Origin: an uncultured delta proteobacterium
Lineage (GTDB): Bacteria; Desulfobacterota; Desulfobulbia; Desulfobulbales; Desulfocapsaceae
NCBI GenBank assembly: GCA_903901335.1
Contig: CAIUQR010000016.1
Location: 1 to 45,135 of the forward strand
Reading direction: 5' to 3'
DNA length: 45,135 bases
Position numbers and translations under genes: made by a program. A model generated the notes under the pieces. That model had not been told where the DNA came from. It did not search any database and saw nothing but the letters and a program-made list of their open reading frames with translations. Numbering within the stretch: position 1 is the stretch's first letter; every line of letters begins with the position of its first letter. Positions 33,101 to 42,015 of the stretch are shown in pieces.

Positions 33101-35264
33101 AATCGGCTTGATTTTAGGCCTTATTTTAGCTGTGGTCGTTCTGTGGGTGTATTTAGCCGGGGGGATTTTTTTGGTGGCATTTGAGAAAAATTTCAACGAT
33201 GCTTCCCCGTTGACGATGTATCAATACTGGTATCATTACGGTACGGTTAAACAAGTTCAGAAATGGTTGTATATTTCAAGCCTTATCTCGCTGGCAGCTA
33301 TCGGCACCCCTCTATTTTTATTCCTCGCTCCCTCCAAAAGAAGCCTCTTCGGTGATGCTCGATTCGCAAAAAACCATGAGATAAGAAAAGCCGGTCTTTT
33401 TGGCGATAAGGGGCTGATAGTTGGGAAAATCGGCAAAATGTATTTGATGTATGCTGGTTCCCAGCATGTAATAATTTCCGCTCCAACAAGGAGTGGTAAA
33501 GGTGTTGGTGTTGTTATTCCTAACCTTTTGTGTTGGCCTGAATCTGTTGTTGTTTTAGATATCAAGCAGGAAAATTGGAACTTAACGAGCGGATACCGTC
33601 AATTCTGTGGTCAGGAATGTTATTTGTTCAATCCTGCTGCAGCCGATTATCGAACCCATAGATACAATCCGTTGACGTATATAAGTCCTGACCCAAATTT
33701 TCGGATAGATGATATCCAGAAAATTGCAAACATGTTGTTCCCGGATCAGCCGGGAGTTGAAGTCATATGGACAGCCACACCTCGAAGTCTCTTTTTGGGG
33801 ATTGTTCTTTACCTGTTTGAAACCCCTAACAAGCTTATAACACTTGGCCAGGTCCTCAGAGAAACACTTGTAAACGATGATGGATCGGCATATTTCCGAA
33901 ATATCATTTTATATCGTGAACTCGGGTCAAGGATTTTAAAGGTTACGGATCTTGAAGCGATTACACAGGCTGAAAACGATCTGAAAGAAATCAAGAGGGA
34001 CAAAGATAAAGCGGATGAAAAATTCGCGGAAATGGCCGCTTGGTATCAATTAAATAAGAGCTACAAAAACCGGATTGATGCAGAGGGCAAGGGAAATAAA
34101 AACATTAATAATTTGGGTGAGGTGAAAATCAGCAGGGAGATATTAGAAATTGGAAAAGCATTATCCCCGATATGTGTACGTGCGCTGAATAGTTTTGTCT
34201 CAATATCGGCCGACAAGACCAGGGCCGGTATTATGAGTAACTTTCGCGCAAAGCTGGAGCTTTGGATGAATCCGCTTGTCGATGCGGCTACAAGCGCGAA
34301 TGATTTTGATTTGCGAGATGTAAGAAAAAAACGGATGTCCATTTATTTAGGAGTAACCCCCGACAATCTTATGAGGATGGCCCCTATCTTCAATCTCTTT
34401 TTTCAGCAACTTATAGACCTTAACACAAGAGAACTTCCAAACCAGAACCCCGATATAAAAAACCGCTGTTTGTTGCTTATGGATGAGTTCACATCAATCG
34501 GCAAGATTGGAATTTTGTCCAGGGGGATATCTTATATTGCCGGTTATTGGCTGCGTATGATGCCTATCATACAAAGTCCGGCACAATTGGTTGATGTATA
34601 CGGCAAAGAAGCTGCACAAACATTTCAAACAAACCACGCATTGAATATTGTGTTTCCGCCAAAGTCTTCGGAAACACAAACGGCAAGGGATATATCGGAA
34701 TGGTTAGGATTTCAGACAGTCAAGGGTTTGAGCAAATCAAAGAGGAAAATATTATTTTCGAAACCAACAGAATCTATTTCTGATCAGAGAAGAGCTTTAA
34801 TGTTGCCGCAAGAAATAACAGGGCTTGGAAAAGAAAAAGAATTGGTAATCCTTGAAAATGTACCGCCTATACTTGCCAGGAAAATCAAATATTACAAAGA
34901 AGCAATTTTTATTGATCGAATAAAACAGGTATCAAAAACCTTGGGTGGCTATAAATCTATGCCAACAAAAGAACAGCTAGATTTTGTCATAGGAAATAGA
35001 GAGTTAGAGGCTACTGTGCCGAAAATTGACCTTAAAGCACATGAAATAGAAGTAAGTAAAGAGGCTCCAATTTTTTCAGACGTTCAAAAAACGAAAATAA
35101 AGTCAAAAACAATTGTTAGGCCATTGAAAGAAGAAGACGCCCCTAAGCTTGAGTCTGCTGAATTTACAATAGAATTCAATGTTGATAGACCGGATGGAGT
35201 TTTTGACAGGGAAGCAGCTATAAAATTAGCGGAAGAACTCGACAGTAACGCATACGAAAGATAA
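33066..35264 (+). CDS. virD4: VirD4/TraG coupling protein, 732 aa
   Basis: Delivers the relaxase-DNA complex to the channel. Two N-terminal membrane helices (about 10-35 and 68-90), Walker A as APTRSGKGVG (139-148), Walker B in NRCLLLMDEF (about 471-480), then SETQTARDISEWLG. The C-terminal 150 residues are charged and plasmid-specific, probably for relaxase recognition. It starts inside virB11. Confidence 0.95.
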   Translation: MIQKISEKKWFKIGLILGLILAVVVLWVYLAGGIFLVAFEKNFNDASPLTMYQYWYHYGTVKQVQKWLYISSLISLAAIGTPLFLFLAPSKRSLFGDARFAKNHEIRKAGLFGDKGLIVGKIGKMYLMYAGSQHVIISAPTRSGKGVGVVIPNLLCWPESVVVLDIKQENWNLTSGYRQFCGQECYLFNPAAADYRTHRYNPLTYISPDPNFRIDDIQKIANMLFPDQPGVEVIWTATPRSLFLGIVLYLFETPNKLITLGQVLRETLVNDDGSAYFRNIILYRELGSRILKVTDLEAITQAENDLKEIKRDKDKADEKFAEMAAWYQLNKSYKNRIDAEGKGNKNINNLGEVKISREILEIGKALSPICVRALNSFVSISADKTRAGIMSNFRAKLELWMNPLVDAATSANDFDLRDVRKKRMSIYLGVTPDNLMRMAPIFNLFFQQLIDLNTRELPNQNPDIKNRCLLLMDEFTSIGKIGILSRGISYIAGYWLRMMPIIQSPAQLVDVYGKEAAQTFQTNHALNIVFPPKSSETQTARDISEWLGFQTVKGLSKSKRKILFSKPTESISDQRRALMLPQEITGLGKEKELVILENVPPILARKIKYYKEAIFIDRIKQVSKTLGGYKSMPTKEQLDFVIGNRELEATVPKIDLKAHEIEVSKEAPIFSDVQKTKIKSKTIVRPLKEEDAPKLESAEFTIEFNVDRPDGVFDREAAIKLAEELDSNAYER

Positions 35265-35274
35265 GGGGGGAATA

Positions 35275-36633
35275 ATGGAAAATATAACCAATGAAGAATT
35301 CATAAAAAAGATCAAGGCTGATCTGATTCAATCAAAACATCGTTTCGAGATACACGACCCTCGGAGCGATGTCAGATATAAGTATGACACATCAAAAGAG
35401 GCAATTAAAGGTGCCTCTCGAATTGGTTCAACCAGCTTTAACCATATATCTCCACAAGGAGAAGATTCGAGAATAACACAAAATCAATCCGACGGTGAAT
35501 GGTATAGAACCGAAAGAGACAACCGAAATTTATTGAGAGAGCATTTTGTTCGTCCCTTGACGGACATTCAGAAGGAGATCGACAACGAGAACCTTAACTC
35601 AATCGTTGAGCGTTCAGAACAACGGGCAGTACTGAAGGGTATAAATCCGGAAGCAGATCAAATACTCGCAAAAGTAGACACCATTGCTTTTAGCAAGATA
35701 CAAGGGCAAGAAGTAAAAGAGATCGCGGCAAAAATCATCCAAAAAAACAATGGTATTTCCCCGAATTATGGGCAGGCGATGAGAGAATCCTCGCCCGAGA
35801 CAGTTGAAATGATAGCTGCGCTTACTGTGGGGAAAAAATTTGAAGAATTCGTAAATGATCGAATCAGCACAACCGAACCGAAAAGAACGGCCAAGAAAGA
35901 AAAGGAAGAAGAAGAGGGCATAAAAAAGAAAATTAATTCTCAAGGCGAAAACAAGATTGAATTGGATGAGGCGTTTACCGCTCGTCAGAGCGACAAACCA
36001 TTACTGCCGCCGAATCATGAAAAGGATTATGTCAGAGTTGGGAATAAATATTTTTCCCGTAATGGTTCGAAGGACCTGGCCTTTACAGATAAGGGAAACA
36101 ATCTGGTTACAGCATCAAATGATGAGAAAAATACTCAACTGATGATCAAGGTTGTTGAGGCTAGGGGTTGGCATGAAATTAAAGTGTCCGGATCAGAAAA
36201 TTTTAAGCGTGAGGCGTGGATAGAAGCAACGGCAAGAGGAATAAAAGTAAAAGGTTATACCCCGCAAGAACAAGATAAAGAGGAAGTTGCAAAACGGGAT
36301 CTTGCAAAAAGCAAAACCGATGAAGCAAGTCTACCAACCGCAACCAAAGAAGAAAAGTCCTATCGTGAAATAATGGCCAAAGCATGGCTGAAAGAAAATC
36401 CTGACATGGCCATCAAAAAGTATCCTGATTTAATCAATGCTATGGCCTATGCGGTCGCAACCGACCAAAAGGTTCAGGATATGGGATACACAAAGGCAGA
36501 GCGTGAAATGGTTGCAGGTCGGACGAAGGAAATCATTGCAGACAGAATCAAGGCCGGGACAGTTCCGGAAATGCGAATCAGAGAAAATGTCCCTGTCCAA
36601 GTGAAACAGCAAGAACAGGAATACGAACGATAA
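35275..36633 (+). CDS. LPD7-domain conjugation protein, 452 aa
   Basis: The segment about 241-345 (DYVRVGNKYFSRNGSKDLAF..., WHEIKVSGSENFKREAWIEA, IKVKGYTP) is an LPD7 domain, normally fused to relaxases or polyvalent transfer proteins. Here it is a separate gene after virD4 and the relaxase lacks it. The flanking regions are highly charged and helical (EKEEEEGIKKK near 205). It may travel with, or help, the relaxase in the recipient. Ribosome site aagggggg. Confidence 0.8.
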   Translation: MENITNEEFIKKIKADLIQSKHRFEIHDPRSDVRYKYDTSKEAIKGASRIGSTSFNHISPQGEDSRITQNQSDGEWYRTERDNRNLLREHFVRPLTDIQKEIDNENLNSIVERSEQRAVLKGINPEADQILAKVDTIAFSKIQGQEVKEIAAKIIQKNNGISPNYGQAMRESSPETVEMIAALTVGKKFEEFVNDRISTTEPKRTAKKEKEEEEGIKKKINSQGENKIELDEAFTARQSDKPLLPPNHEKDYVRVGNKYFSRNGSKDLAFTDKGNNLVTASNDEKNTQLMIKVVEARGWHEIKVSGSENFKREAWIEATARGIKVKGYTPQEQDKEEVAKRDLAKSKTDEASLPTATKEEKSYREIMAKAWLKENPDMAIKKYPDLINAMAYAVATDQKVQDMGYTKAEREMVAGRTKEIIADRIKAGTVPEMRIRENVPVQVKQQEQEYER

Positions 36634-36654
36634 AATAATTAATGGAGGTGTTCT

Positions 36655-37227
36655 ATGAGGAAAATATCATATGCAATGGCAGTTCTCATGATAGGCATGT
36701 CAACAATAACGGCCAACGCGGAAGATCTTTTAACAGGCGACACCAAACTATCGTGTGAAGCTATTATTTGCCTTTCAACCGGATCGCGACCAAATGAATG
36801 CCAACCATCGATACGACGATATTTTTCCATAAACATGAAAAAACCAGGAGACACGATTAGAGAACGAATAAAATTTCTTCAAAAATGCCCTGCATCAAAT
36901 GAAACGCCGCAAATGCAAGCATTGGTGAATGCAATTGCGAATGGGGCGGGCAGGTGTGATACAGCATCACTAAACCAAGAATTACAAAAGCAGATACTCG
37001 ATAATGATGGGAATCCGATAGGTGTCGGAATCGACAATAATCTCCCTGATTATTGTGCCTCGTATAACAATAATGCATACACAAATTTTGGTGACTATCT
37101 ACCCAAATATGTAGGTGTTCCGGAAAGGGGCGGAATGTGGGTAAATGCCGCCGATTACGATACTGCCTTGGCTGCCTATAATGACAGAATAGCAAAAGAA
37201 AACGCTGCCAAATTGGTATTGGAGTAA
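36655..37227 (+). CDS. trbM: TrbM-like periplasmic transfer protein, 190 aa
   Basis: A signal peptide (about 1-22, ending TANA) precedes the TrbM signature LTGDTKLSCEAIICLSTGSRPNEC and the YFSINMK segment, with several conserved cysteines for disulfides. TrbM is needed for efficient transfer in IncP-type systems; its mechanism is unknown. ggaggtg stands before the ATG. Confidence 0.9.
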   Translation: MRKISYAMAVLMIGMSTITANAEDLLTGDTKLSCEAIICLSTGSRPNECQPSIRRYFSINMKKPGDTIRERIKFLQKCPASNETPQMQALVNAIANGAGRCDTASLNQELQKQILDNDGNPIGVGIDNNLPDYCASYNNNAYTNFGDYLPKYVGVPERGGMWVNAADYDTALAAYNDRIAKENAAKLVLE

Positions 37228-37236
37228 GGCGAAAAA

Positions 37237-37923
37237 ATGCCTCTCCCACGCCTTACATTTTCCAATGGCCAACTTGAAATATTGAAATGGTCAGCATTGG
37301 TTATCATGACGTTGGATCACGTCAATAAGTATTTCTTCAAAGACGCCCTGGCGGTTGTTTTCGATATTGGCCGTGTTGCAATGCCGATTTTCTTTTTTAT
37401 TTTGGCGTATAACCTGGCCCGCCCTGGGGCAATGGAAAAAGGCGTTTATCAGCGAGTAATTAAACGCCTGGCAATATCAGGTATGTTAGCCTCGATCCCC
37501 TATATTGCCCTGGGAGGTCTGGCCGTTGGATGGTGGCCGCTCAATATAATGTTCACGTTGTTGGTAATAACCATCACGATTTATCTTATAGAAAGCGAAC
37601 ATTTCATCTTGGCTCAAGTCGTTTTCTTCCTCGGTGGTTCCGTAGTTGAGTATTGGTGGTTTGCCTCTGCATTCGGAATTGCAGTTTGGTCGTATTACAA
37701 AAAACCTTCTTGGATTGCCTTTTCTCTAGCAATCCTGGCCTGTGCCTCACTGTTCATTATTAATCGTAACAATTGGGCGTTGCTTGCGTTGCCGCTGTTG
37801 TTCCTGGCTTCTCGAATAAATTTCAACGTACCTAAAAAAAGGCTCATTTTTTATGCGTATTATCCGCTTCATTTGGCGGTAATTTGGCTGGTAATCTTTT
37901 TAAAATCAAAGAATTTTTCATGA
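37237..37923 (+). CDS. traX: TraX-like pilin acetylase, 228 aa
   Basis: A polytopic membrane protein with about seven hydrophobic segments. The opening QLEILKWSALVIMTLDHVNKYFF and the IGRVAMPIFFFILAYNLARP segment are characteristic of TraX, which N-acetylates conjugative pilin in F. Short gap after trbM. The stop overlaps the region of the next gene's ribosome site. Confidence 0.9.
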   Translation: MPLPRLTFSNGQLEILKWSALVIMTLDHVNKYFFKDALAVVFDIGRVAMPIFFFILAYNLARPGAMEKGVYQRVIKRLAISGMLASIPYIALGGLAVGWWPLNIMFTLLVITITIYLIESEHFILAQVVFFLGGSVVEYWWFASAFGIAVWSYYKKPSWIAFSLAILACASLFIINRNNWALLALPLLFLASRINFNVPKKRLIFYAYYPLHLAVIWLVIFLKSKNFS

Positions 37924-37934
37924 AGGAGTTTGAA

Positions 37935-38309
37935 ATGAAACAAAAAGTTTTAAGTCTGTTGGCCGTGATTTGTATAATAGGGATGGCCGCTTGTGTCCGT
38001 ATACCGACCGAACCGATGATAACAGGTGTCCGGATAACAGACGAGCAGATGCAGCGGGTAGTTGATAACAAAACGTCATGTGATGATTTGATAAGGATGA
38101 TTGGGCACCCGCAACGTCAAAATCAGATCGGTGAGAAAACATTGTGGTACTACGATTTCACGCAGATAGGGCAGTCTTTAGGTGGTAAAAATATAAGCGA
38201 AACGGCGGTCTTCGAAATAAGCAGAAAGAACGTTGTCCTGGCTCATTACAAAACTGCTGGCTCCGGTGGATCGTCTTCTAACCCTCTGTTGAAGGCTGCG
38301 GGACAGTAA
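37935..38309 (+). CDS. SmpA/BamE-like lipoprotein, 124 aa
   Basis: A lipoprotein signal ends at IIGMAAC; the mature part has the BamE/SmpA-like pattern MQRVVDNKTSCDDLIRMIGHPQRQNQIGEKTLWYYDF. I choose the ATG at 37935 because aaggag lies 8 bases upstream; the in-frame ATG at 37920 would remove that spacing. Position late in the transfer operon suggests an outer-membrane accessory or an entry-exclusion lipoprotein. Confidence 0.75.
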   Translation: MKQKVLSLLAVICIIGMAACVRIPTEPMITGVRITDEQMQRVVDNKTSCDDLIRMIGHPQRQNQIGEKTLWYYDFTQIGQSLGGKNISETAVFEISRKNVVLAHYKTAGSGGSSSNPLLKAAGQ

Positions 38310-38356
38310 TTTTCTACTGCATTTTTTGCACGAATCGTTGTCAAAGGAGGAAAAAA

Positions 38357-38716
38357 GTGAATAAAGCAATGGTAATAGGAAATCTAGGTGCCGATCCGGT
38401 AGTTCATACCACCAAAAAGGACACACTTGTAACAACATTTTCAGTTGCTACAACCGATTATTGGAAAAATTCTGGGGGCGAATCGCAAGAAAAAACAGAA
38501 TGGCACCGTATTGTAGCGTACAACAAACTGGCAAATATCTGCGGTGAACATCTCAAGAAAGGGTCAAAGGTCTATATTGAAGGAAAAATGCAAACCAGGA
38601 AATGGGAGGACGAATCTACCGGATCTGACCGCTACACCACCGAAATAATAGCGTCATCCTTGGAAATGCTCGGCGGCGGATCATCGTCAACATCAAGCCA
38701 CGATCAGGAGCAATAA
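38357..38716 (+). CDS. ssb: Single-stranded DNA-binding protein, 119 aa
   Basis: An OB-fold SSB (about 1-104): MVIGNLGADPVVHTT, FSVATTDYW, EWHRIVAYNKLANICGEHLKKGSKVYIEGKMQTRKW. It starts with GTG after aaaggagg. The C-terminus is short and ends SSHDQEQ; the acidic DDDIPF-like tip that recruits repair proteins is missing. It is the last gene before the terminator, and probably coats the transferred strand. Confidence 0.92.
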   Translation: MNKAMVIGNLGADPVVHTTKKDTLVTTFSVATTDYWKNSGGESQEKTEWHRIVAYNKLANICGEHLKKGSKVYIEGKMQTRKWEDESTGSDRYTTEIIASSLEMLGGGSSSTSSHDQEQ

Positions 38717-38736
38717 CCTGGGTAATAAGAAGAATT

Positions 38737-38775
38737 AAAAAAGGGTGTGTTTTTTTTCGCCGCACCCTTTTTTAA
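38737..38775 (+). terminator. Rho-independent terminator after ssb
   Basis: AAAAAAGGGTGTG pairs with CGCACCCTTTTTT around a loop of mostly T, with T-runs on the plus strand. It ends the transfer operon and, by its A-tract, could work from the other side too. Confidence 0.88.
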
Positions 38776-38809
38776 TAACAGAGATTAACGCATGGTCAAA
38801 CAAGAAAAT

Positions 38810-38926
38810 TGCAATCAATCGGTTTGGCTTCTCGGGGCGGATCTGGCCGGTGCCGGTGTCATCGAGAATATTTCTGATTGCAAAATACTTCTGCTGCAGC
38901 TGCCGGCCGACAGGGTTATGATGGCA
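38810..38926 (+). repeat. Modular repeat, copy R4 (third module incomplete)
   Basis: Boxes TGCAATCA (38810), TGATTGCA (38875) and TGATGGCA (38919), spacings 57 and 36. The next 36-base module begins like the one at 44844 (AAATCGAGATCCGGACGCGC) but no fourth box follows, so the end is lost. Confidence 0.85.
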
Positions 38927-39015
38927 GAAATCGAGATCCGGACGCGCCGGCGATAATCACCTCAACCCCCAACTTTATTACTCTCCTATACTTACACCCT
39001 CTATATTGGGAAAAA

Positions 39016-39144
39016 ATGAAAAAGCTAATTTTGATTTTAATAATCGTCGTAGGTCTTTTGCAAACCGCTTGTGATAATAAGCAATCCGTTACAACTAATC
39101 CTTCCGGCTGTCTTTTTTGTTTCTTCAATGGTATTCTTGCTTGA
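39016..39144 (+). CDS. Small lipoprotein, 42 aa
   Basis: MKKLILILIIVVGLLQTAC is a complete lipoprotein signal with acylated Cys at 19, followed by only 23 residues. Such tiny lipoproteins are often entry-exclusion or colicin-release-type proteins. It lies just downstream of repeat R4, 90 bases before the methyltransferase. The ribosome site (ggga) is weak. Confidence 0.5.
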   Translation: MKKLILILIIVVGLLQTACDNKQSVTTNPSGCLFCFFNGILA

Positions 39145-39234
39145 GATATTTATTGGATTCTTGGCTTAGAATCTACGCCATCAGATACACCGCCACCAAT
39201 CCTGCGCGGTTTGAAAAGTTGTGGAGGTAGTTTA

Positions 39235-40707
39235 GTGCTTCAATTATCCGAACACGTTGACGCTGTTCGCAAAGAAATAGGAAGAAAGATAGGCCCCAAA
39301 CAGAAGTCTGATTTTGGGCAATTTATGACGCCTTTAACGGTTGCTCGTTTTATGGCCTCTTTGTTTGTTCCTTCATCGCTGCAGACGGCAAGGCTTTTGG
39401 ATGCGGGAGCGGGTATAGGCTCTTTGTCAGGAGCTTTTCTTGATCGAGTTGCCTTGGGTGAGCTTCCTTTTTCGCGTGTCGAGGTCATGGCTTATGAGAT
39501 TGACGACAAGCTACGAGGGGTTTTATCGGAGAACTTGGAGAAATACAAAACCCAGCTCTCTTTAGATATAGGCGTGAGGTCTTGTGACTTTATCGAAGAT
39601 GCCGTTGACATTATAACTCAAGGCCGACGTGATTTTACTCATGCAATTCTGAATCCTCCCTATAAGAAAATTAACAGCTCATCCCGTCACAGAGCTTCGA
39701 TTCGTCAGGTCGGCATTGAGACTGTAAATCTTTATTCCGCCTTTCTTTCGCTTGTGATTGATCTCATGCAACAAGGTGGACAGATCGTTGCCATCATCCC
39801 AAGAAGTTTTTGTAACGGGCCTTATTACAAACCTTTTCGTAAAATTATTTTCGAAAAGACGGCCATACGGCATATGCACTTATTCGGAGCGCGTAATAGT
39901 GCTTTCAAAGATGATGATGTTCTGCAGGAAAACATAATTATTGTTCTCGAACGTGACGCAAAGCAAGGGAGAGTCACGGTTTCAACATCAACAGATGATA
40001 AGTTTTTAGACACAGAAATAAACAGCCACCCCTTTAATCAGATCGTCTTTCCCGACGATCCCGAGCAGTTTATCCACGTTCCGACCTTGCCAGAACAGGA
40101 CAACATCGTTTCATCGTCCGCTTGCTTTTCTTTGGCCGACATTGGCCTTGAGGTTTCGACAGGGCCGGTTGTCGATTTCAGGCTAAAAGGTCATCTCAGG
40201 CAAGACCCTGACTCCGGCACTGTTCCCCTTCTCTATCCTTGCCATTTTTCTGGTCAGTCCGTTGTGTGGCCTCGATTGGGAGCCAAAAAACCGAACGCAA
40301 TTCTTCACAACGCTGAAACTGAAAAATGGCTCTATCCAAGCGGTTGTTACGTTGTTGTTAAAAGGTTTTCTTCCAAAGAAGAGCGGCGGCGTGTTGTGGC
40401 TAGCGTCATTTATCAGGATTCTTTTAATAGCACCGTTATTGGTTTGGAAAACCACCTGAACGTTTTGCATTGTGGCAAGAAGGGAATACCGGAACACCTC
40501 GCCCGTGGTGTTGCTGTGTTTCTCAATTCCACATGGCTTGACGAGCAATTTCGACATTTTAGCGGCCACACTCAGGTGAATGCAACCGACTTAAGATTGC
40601 TGAAATATCCTTCTCGTGATGTGTTGATTCGTCTTGGTGCTTGGGCAAAAGAAAAGGGTGAGTTAACCCAACAGAAAATAGACGATAAAGTCAGAAGGCT
40701 CATATGA
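39235..40707 (+). CDS. N6-adenine DNA methyltransferase (M.PstI/BsuBI-like), 490 aa
   Basis: A type II modification enzyme. FGQFMTPLTVARFMASLF leads into the SAM-binding motif LLDAGAGIGSLSGAF (about 50-65), and NPPY at 140-143 marks an N6-adenine enzyme; the C-terminal half is the target-recognition region. GTG at 39235, preceded by ggagg at 8 bases, is preferred to a TTG at 39211. The stop overlaps the endonuclease start (ATGA). Because the partner is of PstI/BsuBI type, the predicted product is CTGCAG methylated on adenine. Confidence 0.9.
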   Translation: MLQLSEHVDAVRKEIGRKIGPKQKSDFGQFMTPLTVARFMASLFVPSSLQTARLLDAGAGIGSLSGAFLDRVALGELPFSRVEVMAYEIDDKLRGVLSENLEKYKTQLSLDIGVRSCDFIEDAVDIITQGRRDFTHAILNPPYKKINSSSRHRASIRQVGIETVNLYSAFLSLVIDLMQQGGQIVAIIPRSFCNGPYYKPFRKIIFEKTAIRHMHLFGARNSAFKDDDVLQENIIIVLERDAKQGRVTVSTSTDDKFLDTEINSHPFNQIVFPDDPEQFIHVPTLPEQDNIVSSSACFSLADIGLEVSTGPVVDFRLKGHLRQDPDSGTVPLLYPCHFSGQSVVWPRLGAKKPNAILHNAETEKWLYPSGCYVVVKRFSSKEERRRVVASVIYQDSFNSTVIGLENHLNVLHCGKKGIPEHLARGVAVFLNSTWLDEQFRHFSGHTQVNATDLRLLKYPSRDVLIRLGAWAKEKGELTQQKIDDKVRRLI

Positions 40708-41663
40708 AAGAAAGAGACAACATAGCCGAAGCCCTTGTTATTTTAGAAATACTAGGCCTTCCCCGCGCTCAAAGAAATGAACGGTCGGCCCTTTGCTTAC
40801 TTGCACTCTTGAATCTGACCGCCGCGAAATCTTGGAAGGAAGCTGAAAACCCGCTTATAGGCATTACTCCCATGATGGAGTTTAGCCGGATGTATTATGG
40901 CAAAGAATATGCCCCTAACAGTCGGGAAACTTTCCGGCGGTTTACAATGCATCAATTCATTGATGCCGGAATCTCTCTATATAATCCGGACCAACCTGAC
41001 CGCCCCGTCAATAGTCCCAAAGCTGTCTATCAAGTATCACCTGAAACGCTTACTCTTTTGAAAAATTATGGCCACCCCTCTTGGGCCGAAGCCTTGGAAT
41101 ATTATCGCTCTATTCAGGGAACGCTTACCGCAAAATATGCAAAAGCGAGAAATCAGAACCTTGTCCCTGTTCGGGTCGACCAGACCAAAGAAATTAACCT
41201 CAGCCCAGGGGAGCACAGCGAACTCATAAGGGCTATTGTTGAGGATTTTGCCCCCCGTTATGCGCCCGCTTCTCAATTGGTTTATGTTGGTGATACAGGC
41301 GAGAAGTGGGGGTATTTTGATAAAGCCTTACTTGATAGACTTGGGGTGAAAGTCGATTCTCATGGAAAAATGCCGGATGTTGTTTTTCATTACACGGCGA
41401 AAAATTGGCTTCTCTTGGTTGAATCTGTAACCAGTCACGGCCCTGTTGACGGAAAGCGTCATCAAGAGCTTGCCAACCTTTTTTCTGGAGCAAAAGCGGG
41501 CCTTGTCTTTGTTACGGCATTCCCTTCCCGCGCTATTATGGCCCGATATCTTTCAGAGATTTCTTGGGAAACAGAGGTATGGATTGCGGACGCACCTTCT
41601 CATTTGATCCATTTTAATGGAGAGCGTTTTCTAGGGCCGTATGACGAGAAGGCGCATTCTTGA
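40704..41663 (+). CDS. BsuBI/PstI-type restriction endonuclease, 319 aa
   Basis: The N-terminal helical domain is followed by the BsuBI/PstI catalytic region (about 150-300): SELIRAIVEDFAPRYAPASQLVYVGDTG, KMPDVVFHY and LLVESVTSHGPVDGKRHQEL, which carry the PD...E-x-T/K-like active site of this family. Such enzymes cut CTGCAG. It overlaps its methyltransferase by 4 bases; endonuclease after methylase is the usual order. At least eight CTGCAG sites occur on this plasmid, so it must rely on its own methylation. Confidence 0.9.
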   Translation: MKERDNIAEALVILEILGLPRAQRNERSALCLLALLNLTAAKSWKEAENPLIGITPMMEFSRMYYGKEYAPNSRETFRRFTMHQFIDAGISLYNPDQPDRPVNSPKAVYQVSPETLTLLKNYGHPSWAEALEYYRSIQGTLTAKYAKARNQNLVPVRVDQTKEINLSPGEHSELIRAIVEDFAPRYAPASQLVYVGDTGEKWGYFDKALLDRLGVKVDSHGKMPDVVFHYTAKNWLLLVESVTSHGPVDGKRHQELANLFSGAKAGLVFVTAFPSRAIMARYLSEISWETEVWIADAPSHLIHFNGERFLGPYDEKAHS

Positions 41664-42015
41664 TAAAGGCCCTATGTGTTGATGATCATGCAATCGGAAT
41701 GGATAACTTGACAGAAGGGAACGCTGCGCTGATGATGCATATCAGGTCATATGATGAAGAGGCCCCCACGCTTGTCCGTCTTCATACGGAACACCTACCG
41801 CAAAAAATGAAATTTTTTTTGCGGCAGCCAGTTGCACTCGCCGATGGGTCTTAATGTACTTCCGGATTTTGAAACGCCCTCTAGATGGATGGCTGAGAGA
41901 ATTTTATTGGGGACGGCGGCATTCATACCCTAATTGGACAAATTCCGCCGGTTAGGGCTTAGAACCCCTTATACAGATTTTTCAAAAAATAATTACACCT
42001 CTGGGGTAAGAGTAT
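41664..42015. other. Intergenic stretch with interleaved inverted repeats
   Basis: No convincing gene. CGGCGG (41914-41919) pairs with CCGCCG (41945-41950), and CCCTAA (41928-41933) with TTAGGG (41952-41957). The two stems interleave, the topology of an H-type pseudoknot, and end 59 bases before the SIR2-STAND start. Confidence 0.45.

Noticed and set aside
41699..41854. Short frame (about 51 aa) after the restriction endonuclease
   Set aside because: No ribosome site, no recognisable domain and no coupling; not separable from chance.
41927..41957. CCCTAA/TTAGGG before the SIR2-STAND gene as a cassette junction
   Set aside because: GTTAGGG is present, but no matching attC follows the gene at 44442; the sequence fits a local hairpin or pseudoknot instead.
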